Of a DNA stretch of 64,000 nucleotides, positions 44,131-54,852 are shown piece by piece. A program made the position numbers and the translations under genes. Source of the DNA: Nereocystis luetkeana (taxonomy: Eukaryota; Sar; Phaeophyceae; Laminariales; Laminariaceae); assembly GCA_031213475.1 (NCBI GenBank), contig JARUPZ010000036.1, positions 2,418,001 through 2,482,000 on the forward strand. Reading direction: 5' to 3'. How positions within the stretch are numbered: position 1 is the stretch's first letter; each line of letters starts with the position of its first letter. Below the pieces are notes generated by a model. It made no database searches and was not told where the DNA came from. It saw only the letters and a program-made list of their open reading frames with translations.

Positions 44131-45599
44131 GGGATTGAGATTCAAGCAGCAAGTGGTTCTTTATACCGGTACCAGTCAACTACAAGTCGGTAGGAATCAA
44201 CAACCCTAGGGACTGGAGAGGTGGGGTGGGTCCTGGTTTCCTTGCGGCAATCAACGTGTCATCTACGTCTCGCGGCGACCACTCTTGGTGTGTGCAACAT
44301 GCGCAATATCGACAACGCAACTCAGCGAATCAAACCACACGTTTTGTGTGGAATGAATGGTATAGTCGCAAATCTTGCTTCCGCCGTCGTGGTCGCTCAA
44401 CGCGTCATCAGCATCCAACCGGGGGACGAAAACCGACGAAGCTTCTCAATCTCTTTTCATACATGGAAGAATGCTACGTTTGGTTGCGCCGTCCGTGTCC
44501 TCGTAGCTCCTTTGCTACGCTGCAGCAGCAGTGGCTGGCGTGGCCTACGTGGACGCTAGTCGAGAACACAGTCAGTCGCCTGTGGCGAGATGGCCCCAAT
44601 GTCACGACGTACGTGCTGCGTACGGCAGGACCAACACTACGATATGCCAGAGGCCGGATTGTAGAAACGCGGAACGCCGCACAATGAACCTGCTGTTCCG
44701 TACGTGGGAACGTGTGCATTAAAATTCAGACTTCAGATAACCTCGGAAACCAGGAACTTCAAATTATACCGACGAACGAGGGTCACGGGTCGGCGAGTTT
44801 ACTTCGTGTCACACGCACGAGGGTATCATACTGCTACTATTAATAGTCAGTCGTTTTTCATTTCGTTTCATGGTGGTGCGACAGACGTGCCCCTTCTCCT
44901 TTTTTTGCTCTCTTCGGCAACCAACGCTATAAAAACAAGGCGCCTTGCAGCGTCACTGATTTCATACGTAAGCTATCCTGAGCTGACGCTCGCGAAGTCA
45001 GCAGTCGACTGACCCCGACTGAAAGTTCTCGCCTCCTGCAAGCTTTCTTTCTCCGGGCCGAAAGACCGAATGGGAGATTTCGGTCCCCACGCTTATACTG
45101 TGGTATGAAGACTCATACAGCTTTCACGCGCGCGTTCATGGTAACATCTCGGTCTGCATCCGGCTAGCTTTCCCATACGACTGTGGTTCAGCATAGGGGG
45201 GTAGACAGCGGGCCGATAATATCTCCACCGGCCAGCTCGTGAAGGACTTTAACCTCATAAACCATTGAAAAATCTAGTCCCCCAGATTGCGACAGTACAC
45301 GTCGTACCCTACCCATTAGGCTTCGGTCCGTTCAAGCTATTCGGCGTGTACAGCTGAGCAGCGGCGGGCCGGGCGCCTAAATACGATATCCCACCCGCAG
45401 GTTATGAGCCTTGATTGTCGAGAGCTGTAAGAGACGAATGTGAGGAGTAGACTTTTGAAACGTAGCCTTGGAGCGCGTGACGGTATGGCTCGACACCGCT
45501 GATGCAGGAGTAAGAACGGCCGTGCACAAAGTCAGTGTTCCATTTCATGGGGGTCCTTTGAATCGACTGCAGCCACACAGGACTGTGTGTCGCTTCGTG
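44131..45599. other. Intergenic DNA, nothing recognised
   Basis: A 153-codon frame at 44226-44687 overlaps open frames on both strands and has no family. No repeat family was recognised either. Confidence 0.35.
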
Positions 45600-45985
45600 T
45601 GAGAGGGACAACTGAAATGTTCCAGAGCTGTTCGCAGGTCCGGTCAAACCTCACGGGCGAGGCCGGGTCGGGTCGGGTCATTCCGGGGCTGCTCGCGGGT
45701 CAGGTCAGACCCCACGGGTCAGGTCGGGTCGGGCGAAGACCCGCGATTGTTTTCGTTTGTCTTGACCTGACCCGATCTGACCCGCGATATTTGGAAACCT
45801 CCTGACCCGACCCGAACGACCCGTGAGATTTAAAAACGTCTTGTTGACCCAAGCCTACCTGACAAGTGACGTTTGAACTACTCCTGACCCGACCGAACTC
45901 GGCCCGCCAGATTCCGCCCGACCCGTGAGAAACGGGCCATGTCACGGGTCGCCTCAACCCGCGAAACCATTTCTGTCTACCCGCG
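45600..45985. repeat. GGGTC/GACCC minisatellite-like block
   Basis: GGTCGGGTCGGGTCATTCC-type units on one half and their complement (CCTGACCCGACCC) on the other half. It is a long imperfect inverted arrangement centred near 45745. Confidence 0.6.
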
Positions 45986-46679
45986 GATCCGGTCCATCGG
46001 TCGACACTTCGAAAACAGTTTGATCTCCATTTATTTTTGTGTACCCCGCAGCGATTTATTGCCGGGCTGTATTGGGTATGGATGGATACGATACATACTG
46101 TAGGTTTGGTGGTGTTTTCATCCTTTAATATGGTACCAAAGGGTTAGGGTTAGGGTACTCTTCATAATTGGTACCTGGTACCAGTATATACGAGAGAAAC
46201 CTTTGCAAGAAAGCCGTATGCAGATACATATATATATGGTAAATGATTGGATACGCCGATTTTTCACGAGCTGAACATGAGTCTAAAGAGGCGGCTCCTC
46301 AAAACCCACTCCCACACCTCTGAACGGCAAAAGGCTACGAAGCCGACAAGGGACGCCGAAAAACGAAAGAAAGGACGGCCTAGCCGTAAGAGGGGCAGGA
46401 GAAAATCGTCAACGAAAGTCATCGCCATACCACCCGCAAGGGGGGTGGGGCGAGAAAGGGTCTGGGGAAAAGAGCAAGGGGTACCTATATGAACGACAGG
46501 GGTGTCCACGGCTGTACTCGTGCCGTCGGACTTTCAGCTGCTGCTGCTGCTGCGGCTGTACCCCCCCCCCCTATATATCCGCTTCTCACGACAGCGAGGT
46601 GTATATATATGGTTAAACTCCCACCTTACATGAGACATAAACAGCGGTTGCTGCTCCCGGTCTCCGGTTGGTTGTTGTG

Positions 46680-46925
46680 CTCCCGCCGTAAGGCTTAGTT
46701 GCTACTAACAGCAGCATATAGATGCGACGTCGTCTCCACGGCATCGTCTGCGGGATCCTCGACCCGGATCTCGCACCCACCATCGGAGAGCTCCTCATCA
46801 TCCCTCCCTGCTGTACCAGGGTCGACTATTCCATCGGACTCCTTCCACGTTCTGCATTCAAGGCGCAAATGCTCCAAAAGTGGCGCAATTGCTCCCCAGC
46901 GTCTTGCACTTTGTTGATTTAGCTA
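46680..46925 (-). other. Possible decayed coding stretch
   Basis: The minus strand reads an unbroken non-repetitive frame with RRWGAIAPLLEHLRLECRTW and an acidic end DDEELSDGGCEIRVED. No start and no family. It could be a terminal exon or a transposon remnant. Confidence 0.2.
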
Positions 46926-48289
46926 AGCTGCTCGAAAATAAAACCCTTGTTCCAATACTTGATGACCCCCAAGGTTTCCAATGGGCTCCCCAATGAGACT
47001 GTTGGCCAGCATTCTAGAATGTTCGTAGCGTCAGGCAGCGGTAGCCCAGACTGAATGGCAGTCTATGGATGGATGTTCAGGTTATACATTAGTGACCTCC
47101 CACACAATAGGGGAAGAGAAGAAGTGAGCATCCTGCGTCACCACTCGCATCACCGTTAGAGTCAAGAGTCACACAATGCACAATAAGAATAGACAATGGT
47201 ACCAACCGGTACGTACCGGTGACCAAACGAACAGGGCCTGCAACCCAAGCTTCCAAGAAGACATGAGAAGCACCGCCAACGTCTCCATGTTTCTCTCTAT
47301 TATGCCAATAGCTCGGGCACCCAGTGCCCTATATGCCACACCACCTTCAGTGACCAAACAAACGTACGTACGCACGCACGCGCATCCACACGAGATCACG
47401 ATGACGCGACCAGTTTCGTAACGAAAAAAATGCAGGTCGAAAAAAGGTTTGCCCGTGATACTTGATAGAACACAACACAGGGGAAGAGGTAACTACCGTG
47501 CAAGATAAGAATGTACCAGGCAAACGTCAAGGGTGCGTATACAAATATAGGTGTTTATATATGGACTTCTTATGTACACATGAAACGAGTGTCCAACTCG
47601 ATCACACAGTGCAACACGTCTTAAACCGCCTGCTACGTAGCCCATCCCCATTATTCCCCAAACGCTCACCCCGACACCCTACAATAGCTGGCTGTATGGC
47701 GGATGTGTCGCAACAAAAAAAAGACTGACCCCTTTCCACAGATGCCCCATTTCCCGCCTCGAGATGGAAACTCCTCCATACGAAGCATAGCGTTTACACA
47801 TGCTCCTCTTTTCGGACTCTCCTTGGCTGCCTCAACAAGAAATATAGGGGCCAAGTTACTTAAAATTAGAGTGGAGTAGAATTGTACCCATATTTCGGGG
47901 CCGTGCTACTTGGAGTGAGAGAGGTAAACTATTTTGCAGCACAACCAAACAGCAAAAAGATTTCACGCGCCGCCTGCACAAAAAATAGCACGGTGTACTG
48001 AGAGTATGCACTCGTCGTATGCACTCGTAGCGATACTGCTGTTTCGCAGTACACTGCCGGTTGGGGTACTATTCACACTAATGCGGCGATTTGGAAAGCC
48101 GGGGTGTACGTGCCCCCCCCCGCCGCCTCTTAGCCTTCGTCCCCTCACATACATGACGCCCATACTCCAACAAAAACCCCTCCCAATGTATCCCGACCAC
48201 CCTGGCGGTAGAAAAAACCGCGCTCCCTTCTATAGGACTCATTGATTTCGACAAGGCACTGCTGCTGAAGTTGTTATCATCGATTACTT
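46926..48289. other. Intergenic DNA, nothing recognised
   Basis: Short fortuitous frames only, with a (ACGT)n-like run near 47364-47384. No repeat family was noticed. Confidence 0.35.
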
Positions 48290-48690
48290 TTCGTCAACCG
48301 GTAATATCCCCAACCGATGATCTGACTCACAACAATCGTCCTCATCTACAACCATTGACTCCATCAACTCGCTGCCGTCGTCAACCGTTGCCCTCACCAA
48401 CCAATGGTATAATCAACAACCATTGTTCTCATCAACCGTTGCTCTCACAGACCAATAATCTCTCGCCAACTGTTTTTCCTTCGCCAACGAGTGTTCTGAC
48501 CCGACCATTGGAACGACCAACCGGTGCTCTCACCCAACCAATGATCACCGCATCGACCGTCGCTCTCGCCAACCGCTGCTTTCGTCGACCGTTTCTCCCA
48601 CCAACCAATGATATTCGGCAACTATTGCTCCCATTAACCACCCGTAGCTTCATCCAACCACGATCGCATCAACCACGGTGCCCCCACGCC
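48290..48690. repeat. Degenerate minisatellite, ~24-bp unit
   Basis: CAACCGTTGCTCTCACCAAC-like units recur about 14 times with drift (CCAATG, CCATTG). The 181-codon plus-strand frame here is low-complexity and not a gene. Confidence 0.7.
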
Positions 48691-48703
48691 CTTCAAAACA
48701 AAT

Positions 48704-50932
48704 CTATGACGCCTCACTCATCCCAGTCTTCCCATGCAGCCTGGCGGCGATATCCTTCACGTAAACGTCCACTTTCCCGTTTGCTGCAATGTCCGGGTCG
48801 ATCAAGAGGTACCTGACGGGAACGCGGCAATTTGGGGAGAGGAGGGGACGGACGTAAACCAAAAACCAAATACATAAATCGAATATCAGGGGAGGGGGAA
48901 AAGAGACAATTTGATCACGCGGCCTTGATTTTGAACATTTGGTAGGGATCCATCTGGCCACGGACTGATAGCAAGGACTTGGCGAGCGATCAACGGCAAC
49001 CAGTAGGGGGGTGGGGGGGGCGTACTCATTTGTTCCTTGCCTCAGTCATTCGACCATTGATCACGCATCCCTTTGGGGGGGGGGGGAGGGGGGGGTGTAC
49101 TCGATACCATGGCCGTAGTCGTATGACAATAGACGCTCGCATCCGGAGGGGGGGGGGGGGGGGGGCTCGGCGGGGATACGGGATGTTGAAGAATTCCTGG
49201 TATTTCGTCCCGCTGCGCACATATGGATAGCGGCCCATCTCGCCGCCTGGGCACATCGAATCGGCAAACAACGGCAACGATAACAACAGCAACGAAAACA
49301 ACAACTGCAGCGGCAGCAACAACATCAACAACGACAGCTGCCTCACCATCATCATCGCCACCACCACCACTACCACCATCCACCTGCAGCGGCAGCAACA
49401 ACATCAACAACGACAGCTGCCTCACCATCATCACCGCCACCACCACCACTACCACCATCCACCACCAACACCAACACCACCACTATCCACGACGACTACC
49501 GCCACCGCCGCCATCACCACCATGACTTACCTGGTGGCGACACACTCCTCCTCCGGGACAACGAAGTACTGCGCCTCCGCCTGTTTCCACGTGTTGAACT
49601 TTCTGATAGTCCATGCGGCGAAAAAAGCAAAGCAAAAACAACACCGACAAGTGCACTCAGAACCCGCAGCACAACGTTCCACTTTCTGAGGGCCCACGCG
49701 GGGGCGGAAAAAAAAAACAAGGACCAAAACTAAAAACGACAAGCGCACGTGAGATACTGTCACGGATGCGGATAGACGGCCATATTATAGAGTCCCGGCG
49801 GAAAACATTTACACCGTGTATAGTTTATACCGTGTACAGCGTTCGACGCTCCATCTGCACATTTCGACTCTCCCCTGCTTCTGAGTGTGAACATAATATA
49901 CCATGGAAAAGGTGCTCGGAACAACAGGCACAGTCGCATCCAGCGGACCCGACCAGCAATACTATCCGTCGGTTGTGATACCGGCCGTAGGTCGATTGGT
50001 GGCTGGAGCGGTCGGTTGGGCGAAGTAACCGATCACGCGAAGCCTGCCGTGACCAGGGCCCCAAAAGTCAGGAGTGGAACTAACGGGATCATGATAGGGC
50101 AAGGGGTGGGGGGGGGGGGTACCTCGATGGGAGAGACGTACTCGATCTCATGCATGGCCGTAGTCGTATGACTATAGACCCTCGCATCCAAGCAACAATG
50201 CCGGGACGGAGCATGTCGGGTTTTCACTGACCAGGCAGACATTGCTTGCACCAAGCGCGAAGCGCCGTGAGGTGTCTGGCGAGTCGCATGAAGGGTGAGC
50301 TGCATCCTACTAAGAACCGCTTTAAGGGGTGGGGGAGGGGGGGGGGTACCTCGATGGGAGAGACGTACTCGATCTTATGCATGGCCGTAGTCGTATGACT
50401 ATAGACCCTCGCATCCCTACAATGCCGGGACGGAGCATGTCGGGGTTTACCGACCAGGCAGACACTGCTTGCACCAAGCGCGAAGCGCCGTGTGCATCCT
50501 ACTAAGAACCGCTTGTGAGGCGGACATGCACATGGATGGCAACTTCAATGCGTTAATTTAATTTCCGGTGTAGTCACTTCCAGAGACAGCAATGGGAATA
50601 CTATGTAACTGCCTCTTGGGTGCCTTACCATGAACACTACGTGATACGATCAATTCCCTTGCGGAGTAGAGGTTCTATACCTCGCACAAATGATCTAACT
50701 CGACGACCAGCGGTGGGAGATCGCAAATATTTATTTATTTTTTAAACGGTACCCTGGTTGTCTACGTCACGTAGTGAGCGGCATGTTTTACAGTGTCGTT
50801 GCCAACCGACGCCAACCTAACCTGTGTATGATAGGGGGGAAGGGGTTTATGGTTGATGACCTGAGACAAAACCGTCACGGGCGGCGGGGGAGGTGAAAAA
50901 CAACAGCAACAACAACAACAGCAGCAACAACC

Positions 50933-51013
<81 letters not shown>

Positions 51014-52287
51014 GCAACAACTACAGCAACAACAACTACAGCAACACACCAACAACGGCATTTCATCACATACACAAAGACACCGCTAAATATGATCCGC
51101 CTCTTCTTCCATGGGAGTTCCTCCTCCACGAAAACGAGGATGCAGAGGACGAACAAAAGGGGTGGTAGATCAGGGATACATATTTACCGCTTTCGAGTCG
51201 AGATGCGGCCACATCGTCTACGTTTTTTGGGGTAAAAACTACTCGGAATTGGAGTGGACAAGAAAATGCGGCACACACTACGAGCAAAATGTACGTATTG
51301 ATGGGTAACTATTACATGAACCAGTTTGTGCCTTTAGAAGGAATGAAAAAAAAGGCGGAAACGAAGGCTGTTTGTACAGAATCGAAAACAATAAAAGTCG
51401 AAAATCAGTTTAATTATCCTTGTGTTTTCACACACAGCCATCACGGAGCAGTCCGGACTGCAGGCGTAAACCAGAGGGGGTGTACCAGGGGGCACGTCCC
51501 GACTGCAACTGAAGGGATTCTTACGGCGCCGTCGTTCCGCACGCGTGGCGACACCCGACGATGCAGATTCGCCATCGGAGGGTTCGTCTTGCTCCGCGAC
51601 CGCGCCGAATTTGTACGAGGACTTGGGAGGGTCGGGGGGCGCGGCTGGGGGGCGGGTGGATGGGGTTCCCCTCCCCTGCGTCTGAGCAGGGGTGCTCGTA
51701 GACTGTCAGAGGGGGGGTACTTAGGTGCAGAACGTGAGCAGTGAAGAAGAAGACGATATATTTCCCTGTCAAGACTCCTCCACCTACCACTATTAATAGC
51801 AGCGTTCCGTCTTGAACGCTCGCCCCAAAGTCACATGCATCCTATATTAAAAGCCCTTTCGTACCGCAGTCCCGATTTGGGGACAAACCAATCTAATTCC
51901 AAGTGAGTTGTCCCCAAAACGGGACTGGGGTCCTAAGAGGGTTTATAGCAAAGGTGGACTCGGAGCGCGTAGAGGGGGGGGGGGGGGGGCGATGTGGAGG
52001 ACAGGTTACGTAGATACCGTCAATCTCCGATCACAAAATTCAACCATGAAGATACGTCAACCAACGTCCGCAGTCACTGATGGACCTTCATATTGGGTGA
52101 CGTCCGGGCCATGACGTCCGAAGGCACTATGATAGGGAACAAAGGGTCCTCTGGAGAAGGACCCGCACCACCAACGGAGGCACCTTCCATAAATAATAAC
52201 ATGCTGGTAACAATAACTATAGTAATAATAGCAATAACAATAGTAATAACAATACTACTAATAAATATGAATAAGAACAATAATAAA

Positions 52288-52318
<31 letters not shown>

Positions 52319-52351
52319 AATAATTAGAATTATAATAATAATTATTATTAT

Positions 52352-52389
<38 letters not shown>

Positions 52390-52723
52390 TAATAATAATA
52401 ATAATAATAAGAAGAATCATAATAATACTAATACTAATAATAATACTAATACTACTAATAATAATAATAATAATAATACACCGATGGCGTGGGGATGGAG
52501 CTTGGATGCAGTTTAGGATTTAAGGATAGAACGTAATGAGAAGGAAGGAGCAAATACAGCAAATAGAGTAGACAAGCCGAAAGTTGGCACGGAAGGGAGG
52601 TAGACTTGGTGCATGGGTTTCCTTTTGTTTCCGATGTTTTCTTCTTTCGGGAAAGTTATGAGTGATCCATGTTGAAGATCATGCTGCACATTGTCGGATG
52701 GCAAGAGAAATAATAATAATAAC

Positions 52724-52784
<61 letters not shown>

Positions 52785-53101
52785 GTAAGCTAGTAATCCT
52801 AACAATACAAATTCAATACTAACAAGAAAAATAAAGATACTAAAAAAAAAAACCACACTCTCCAAAAACTCTCGTGGGAAATGCTATTCTACTGATTGTG
52901 GGATTTCTGCTTCCGGTGACAGACAACCATCTCACCTATCGACGACCTCGCAGACAGCGACGATGACAGCTCTTCCGGTGTTGCAGGCGTTCGGCCAGTG
53001 CTTTCTCGCAGTCCTCTGCGCGTACCCCAGGGCGACGCTGAGCTTCTCCGCCATGTAGATGCCGCTGCCGTAGGCCTTCCCGGCTGTCATGTACTTGGAG
53101 T
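48704..53101 (-). CDS. PARP-type ADP-ribosyltransferase, C-terminal three exons (PARP16-like)
   Basis: Three minus-strand exons join in phase: 52936-53101 (after CCCCTATAAG, ending at GTGAGA), 49531-49602 (after GGACTATCAG, ending at GTAAGT) and 48704-48812 (after TTCCCGTCAG, ending TAG). Together they encode ~115 residues of the PARP catalytic fold. GKAYGSGIYMAEKLSVALGY contains the NAD-site tyrosine. AVIVAVCEVVDR gives the core beta strand, and AQYFVVPEEECVATRYLLI the final strand pair. The position of the third catalytic residue (Glu in PARP1) appears to be Gln, so a mono-ADP-ribosyltransferase or weak enzyme is expected. The LSVALGY/CEVVD/YFVV pattern is closest to PARP16-type enzymes; this is inference. 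The HGS-bearing upstream exon was not found. It must lie above 53101, perhaps outside the window. The introns (3,333 and 718 bp) are full of repeats. Confidence 0.82.
49020..49520. repeat. Repeat-filled PARP intron: LINE end, poly(G) repeat, CAC/ACA array
   Basis: 49030-49075 is an inverted end of the LINE family at 35530. 49075-49165 is a piece of the poly(C) repeat with G-runs. 49260-49520 is an ACA/CAC trinucleotide-rich stretch with an internal ~75-bp duplication (CAGCGGCAGCAACAACATCA at 49308 and 49386). Confidence 0.65.
50095..50835 (-). mobile_element. Two inverted poly(C) repeats in tandem within PARP intron
   Basis: G-runs at 50108-50119 and 50332-50346 each precede a reversed unit (TCGTATGACTATAGACCCTC, TGCCGGGACGGAGCATGTCG, GCACCAAGCGCGAAGCGCCG). 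The second continues to the full 5' end at ~50820 (CAACCGACGCCAACC). Confidence 0.75.
50895..51055. repeat. (CAA)n trinucleotide array
   Basis: About 50 CAA/CAG units. It translates as poly-Asn/Gln, poly-Cys or poly-Val in the different frames, so long frames here are artefacts. It lies in the PARP intron. Confidence 0.9.
51854..51938. mobile_element. TTAA MITE, copy 10, in PARP intron
   Basis: CCCTTTCGTACCGCAGTCCC and GTCCCCAAAACGGGACTGGG arms. The flanks are TTAAAAG on the left and TTTA on the right. Confidence 0.72.
52276..52480. repeat. (AAT)n / (ATT)n array
   Basis: About 200 bp of AAT/ATA units with interruptions, in the PARP intron. Confidence 0.85.
52594..52790 (+). mobile_element. 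Retroposon-like repeat with (AAT)n tail, copy 2
   Basis: Body nearly identical to 8793-8904 and tail of ~25 AAT units starting after GGCAAGAGA. It is antisense to the PARP gene and within its intron. Confidence 0.65.
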
Positions 53102-53300
53102 CTTATAGGGGTAGCACGATCAATCAATCAATCGATCAAGACAAGAAGAGAAGGGAGAGCCGGAAATTGGTAACCTTGCTCACATATACACACGGCGCAC
53201 GTTACCAGCGTAATATACTTGAGAACACACACATGAAACACGCCAGCTGTGAGATCGACTTAGTCCTCAACCCTTCTATTTATAGTATGGCCGCCGTCCC

Positions 53301-53427
53301 GCTTGGGGGGCCATAGTAAATAGGACCAAATTTTGTTATTAATACGTAGTAAAAATAGCAAAATATATACCTGGCAGGTTTTTGTGTATACCGTATAGGT
53401 CCTATTTACTATGGTCCCCCGTAACAG
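53301..53427. mobile_element. CTATTACGGGGG MITE, copy 5
   Basis: Left end truncated (CTTGGGGGGCCATAGTAAAT), right end ATGGTCCCCCGTAACAG. The interior contains a TACCTGGCAGG interruption. Confidence 0.72.
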
Positions 53428-53490
53428 AATTTGAGTGGTTTGTCCCCAAAACGGGACTGCATGCAGCCATCAAAGAAAGGGTTAAAAACC
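53428..53490. mobile_element. Half of a TTAA MITE
   Basis: GAGTGGTTTGTCCCCAAAAC then GGGACTGCATGCAGCC. Only the right arm remains. It abuts the preceding MITE at 53427. Confidence 0.65.
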
Positions 53491-54285
53491 CATGTTTGCA
53501 AGCTTTGGTGCGATACGTGCTTGGATCGGGCGTGTCCAGGAATGAACCTATCGTACCAGGTACGATATCGTATCCAGATGAGTCAAGACGAAGCGCTGGA
53601 ATTCCGAGTGATCCGCGCGCTTCGAGGCCTTTTCATCGACGCGAGGAGGGCCTTACTGCGGTTTGCTTCTTCCGCTACCGTACCCGCCTGGCTCGAGGGT
53701 TCGTGCGGCCGGCCGGCCTAAGCGCAGCCAGCACGCCCCAAAACAGTGTCACAAGACGTCGGCCCGCTGGACTGTTTCAAAACACGAAGACGTCATTTTT
53801 GTTTGTTTGTTCCCCCGCTTCCTTGTTTCAATTTGTTTCTGGCGATTCTTCTTCCTACGTATAGGCTACGAGCACGAGGGATCGAGATTCGAGCTGGACA
53901 TTTTGGGAGCGCAAATATAACATAATATAGATAGATATATATACAATGAATCTTGGCCGCTGTGAGCGAACCTTAAAATTCCGATTTTATCTTCAACTTT
54001 GTCTGGGACTCCGGAAGCCTTCGCTCCCCTGCCTTCGTGCTTGCTTTTTCGACCGCTTTCCTCGACGGTCGCGCGAGCCGGCCTCCGACGGGTGTTCTCC
54101 CGTGCGCGCGTCTCGGAGTCTCGCGCCACCGACGAGCCCGGCGACCCCGAACTTGAGGGATATTTGCTGGAAAAAGGAGACACGGACATTCTATTTTCTG
54201 TGGTCCTGGAAATTCGTTCAGGTGTTGTTGCTCCGCAAAGAGCTTCTCGTGACAGGCTTCATCTTACAGTATTAATAGTAGATTT
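53491..54285. other. Non-repetitive DNA with an unrecognised frame
   Basis: The plus-strand frame 53431-53721 contains MSQDEALEFRVIRALRGLF, which looks protein-like, but its start lies in MITE sequence. No family recognised. No upstream PARP exon could be found here. Confidence 0.25.
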
Positions 54286-54480
54286 TTACTCTCCGAGGTT
54301 CGATCTCTCGGTCTTGCTGATGCTACCGCTTTCGACCGACTGCCTCCCTCGGTCCTGCCTTTCTCGGTTGGCTGCCTTCCCTTGACCCTGTCTCTTCGCC
54401 GGACGACCACAGGCGCCTTCTCGGGGTATTGCGCCGTTCTTGGTACCAGATCGTTGCATATCCCGGTGATTTTGCTTTGT
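54286..54480 (+). repeat. Direct repeat flanking the 1.13-kb array, left copy
   Basis: CTCCGAGGTTCGATCTCTCG, then GACTGCCTCCCTCGG, CGCCTTCTCGGGGTATTGCG and GGTACCAGATCGTTG recur at 57196-57430. The start forms a small T-arm-like hairpin (CCGAG/CTCGG around GTTCGATCT). Confidence 0.65.
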
Positions 54481-54577
54481 TGGTGTTTTTTTTTAGTGAA
54501 AGTTTGATAACTCGGCACATCTTCTCTTTTCCCCCTATTAATACTATTGTTCTAAAAGGTACACGGGTGGCTCGTGT

Positions 54578-54815
54578 GCTCAGTATCTGAACGATCGAAG
54601 GGTTCATAATTTGTTCGGAGGATTTCTTATTGGTACGCGCTGACAGTCCCGTTTCCATGTGCGAGATCTACGCACTACGCACGCACAGACGCGTGAACTG
54701 CAGCTAGTTGCGGACTCAGAATCTGAACGATTGAAGGGTTCATCGATTCTATGTTCGGAGGATTTTTTATTGGTACAAACTGACAGCCCCGTTTTCGTGT
54801 GCGAGACCTGCTACG
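54578..54815. repeat. Two-copy tandem repeat, ~135-bp period
   Basis: ATCTGAACGAT-GAAGGGTTCAT, TTCGGAGGATTT and TATTGGTAC with CTGACAG-CCCGTTT recur at 54590 and 54720. Confidence 0.6.
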
Positions 54816-54852
54816 TATTGACAGTCTCATGTATTCTTGGGTGCGATATCTA

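Noticed and set aside
44226-44687. 153-codon frame
   Set aside because: Overlapping open frames on both strands, no domain, no splice context.
46247-46492. Basic 81-codon frame (nuclear-signal-like)
   Set aside because: Compositional only; no start context or homology recognised, and the opposite strand is equally open.
48271-48816. 181-codon Pro/Thr/Ser-rich plus-strand frame
   Set aside because: Arises from the 24-bp minisatellite; its end is antisense to the last PARP exon.
50762-51168. Long poly-Cys, poly-Val and poly-Asn frames
   Set aside because: All are translations of the (CAA)n array in the PARP intron.
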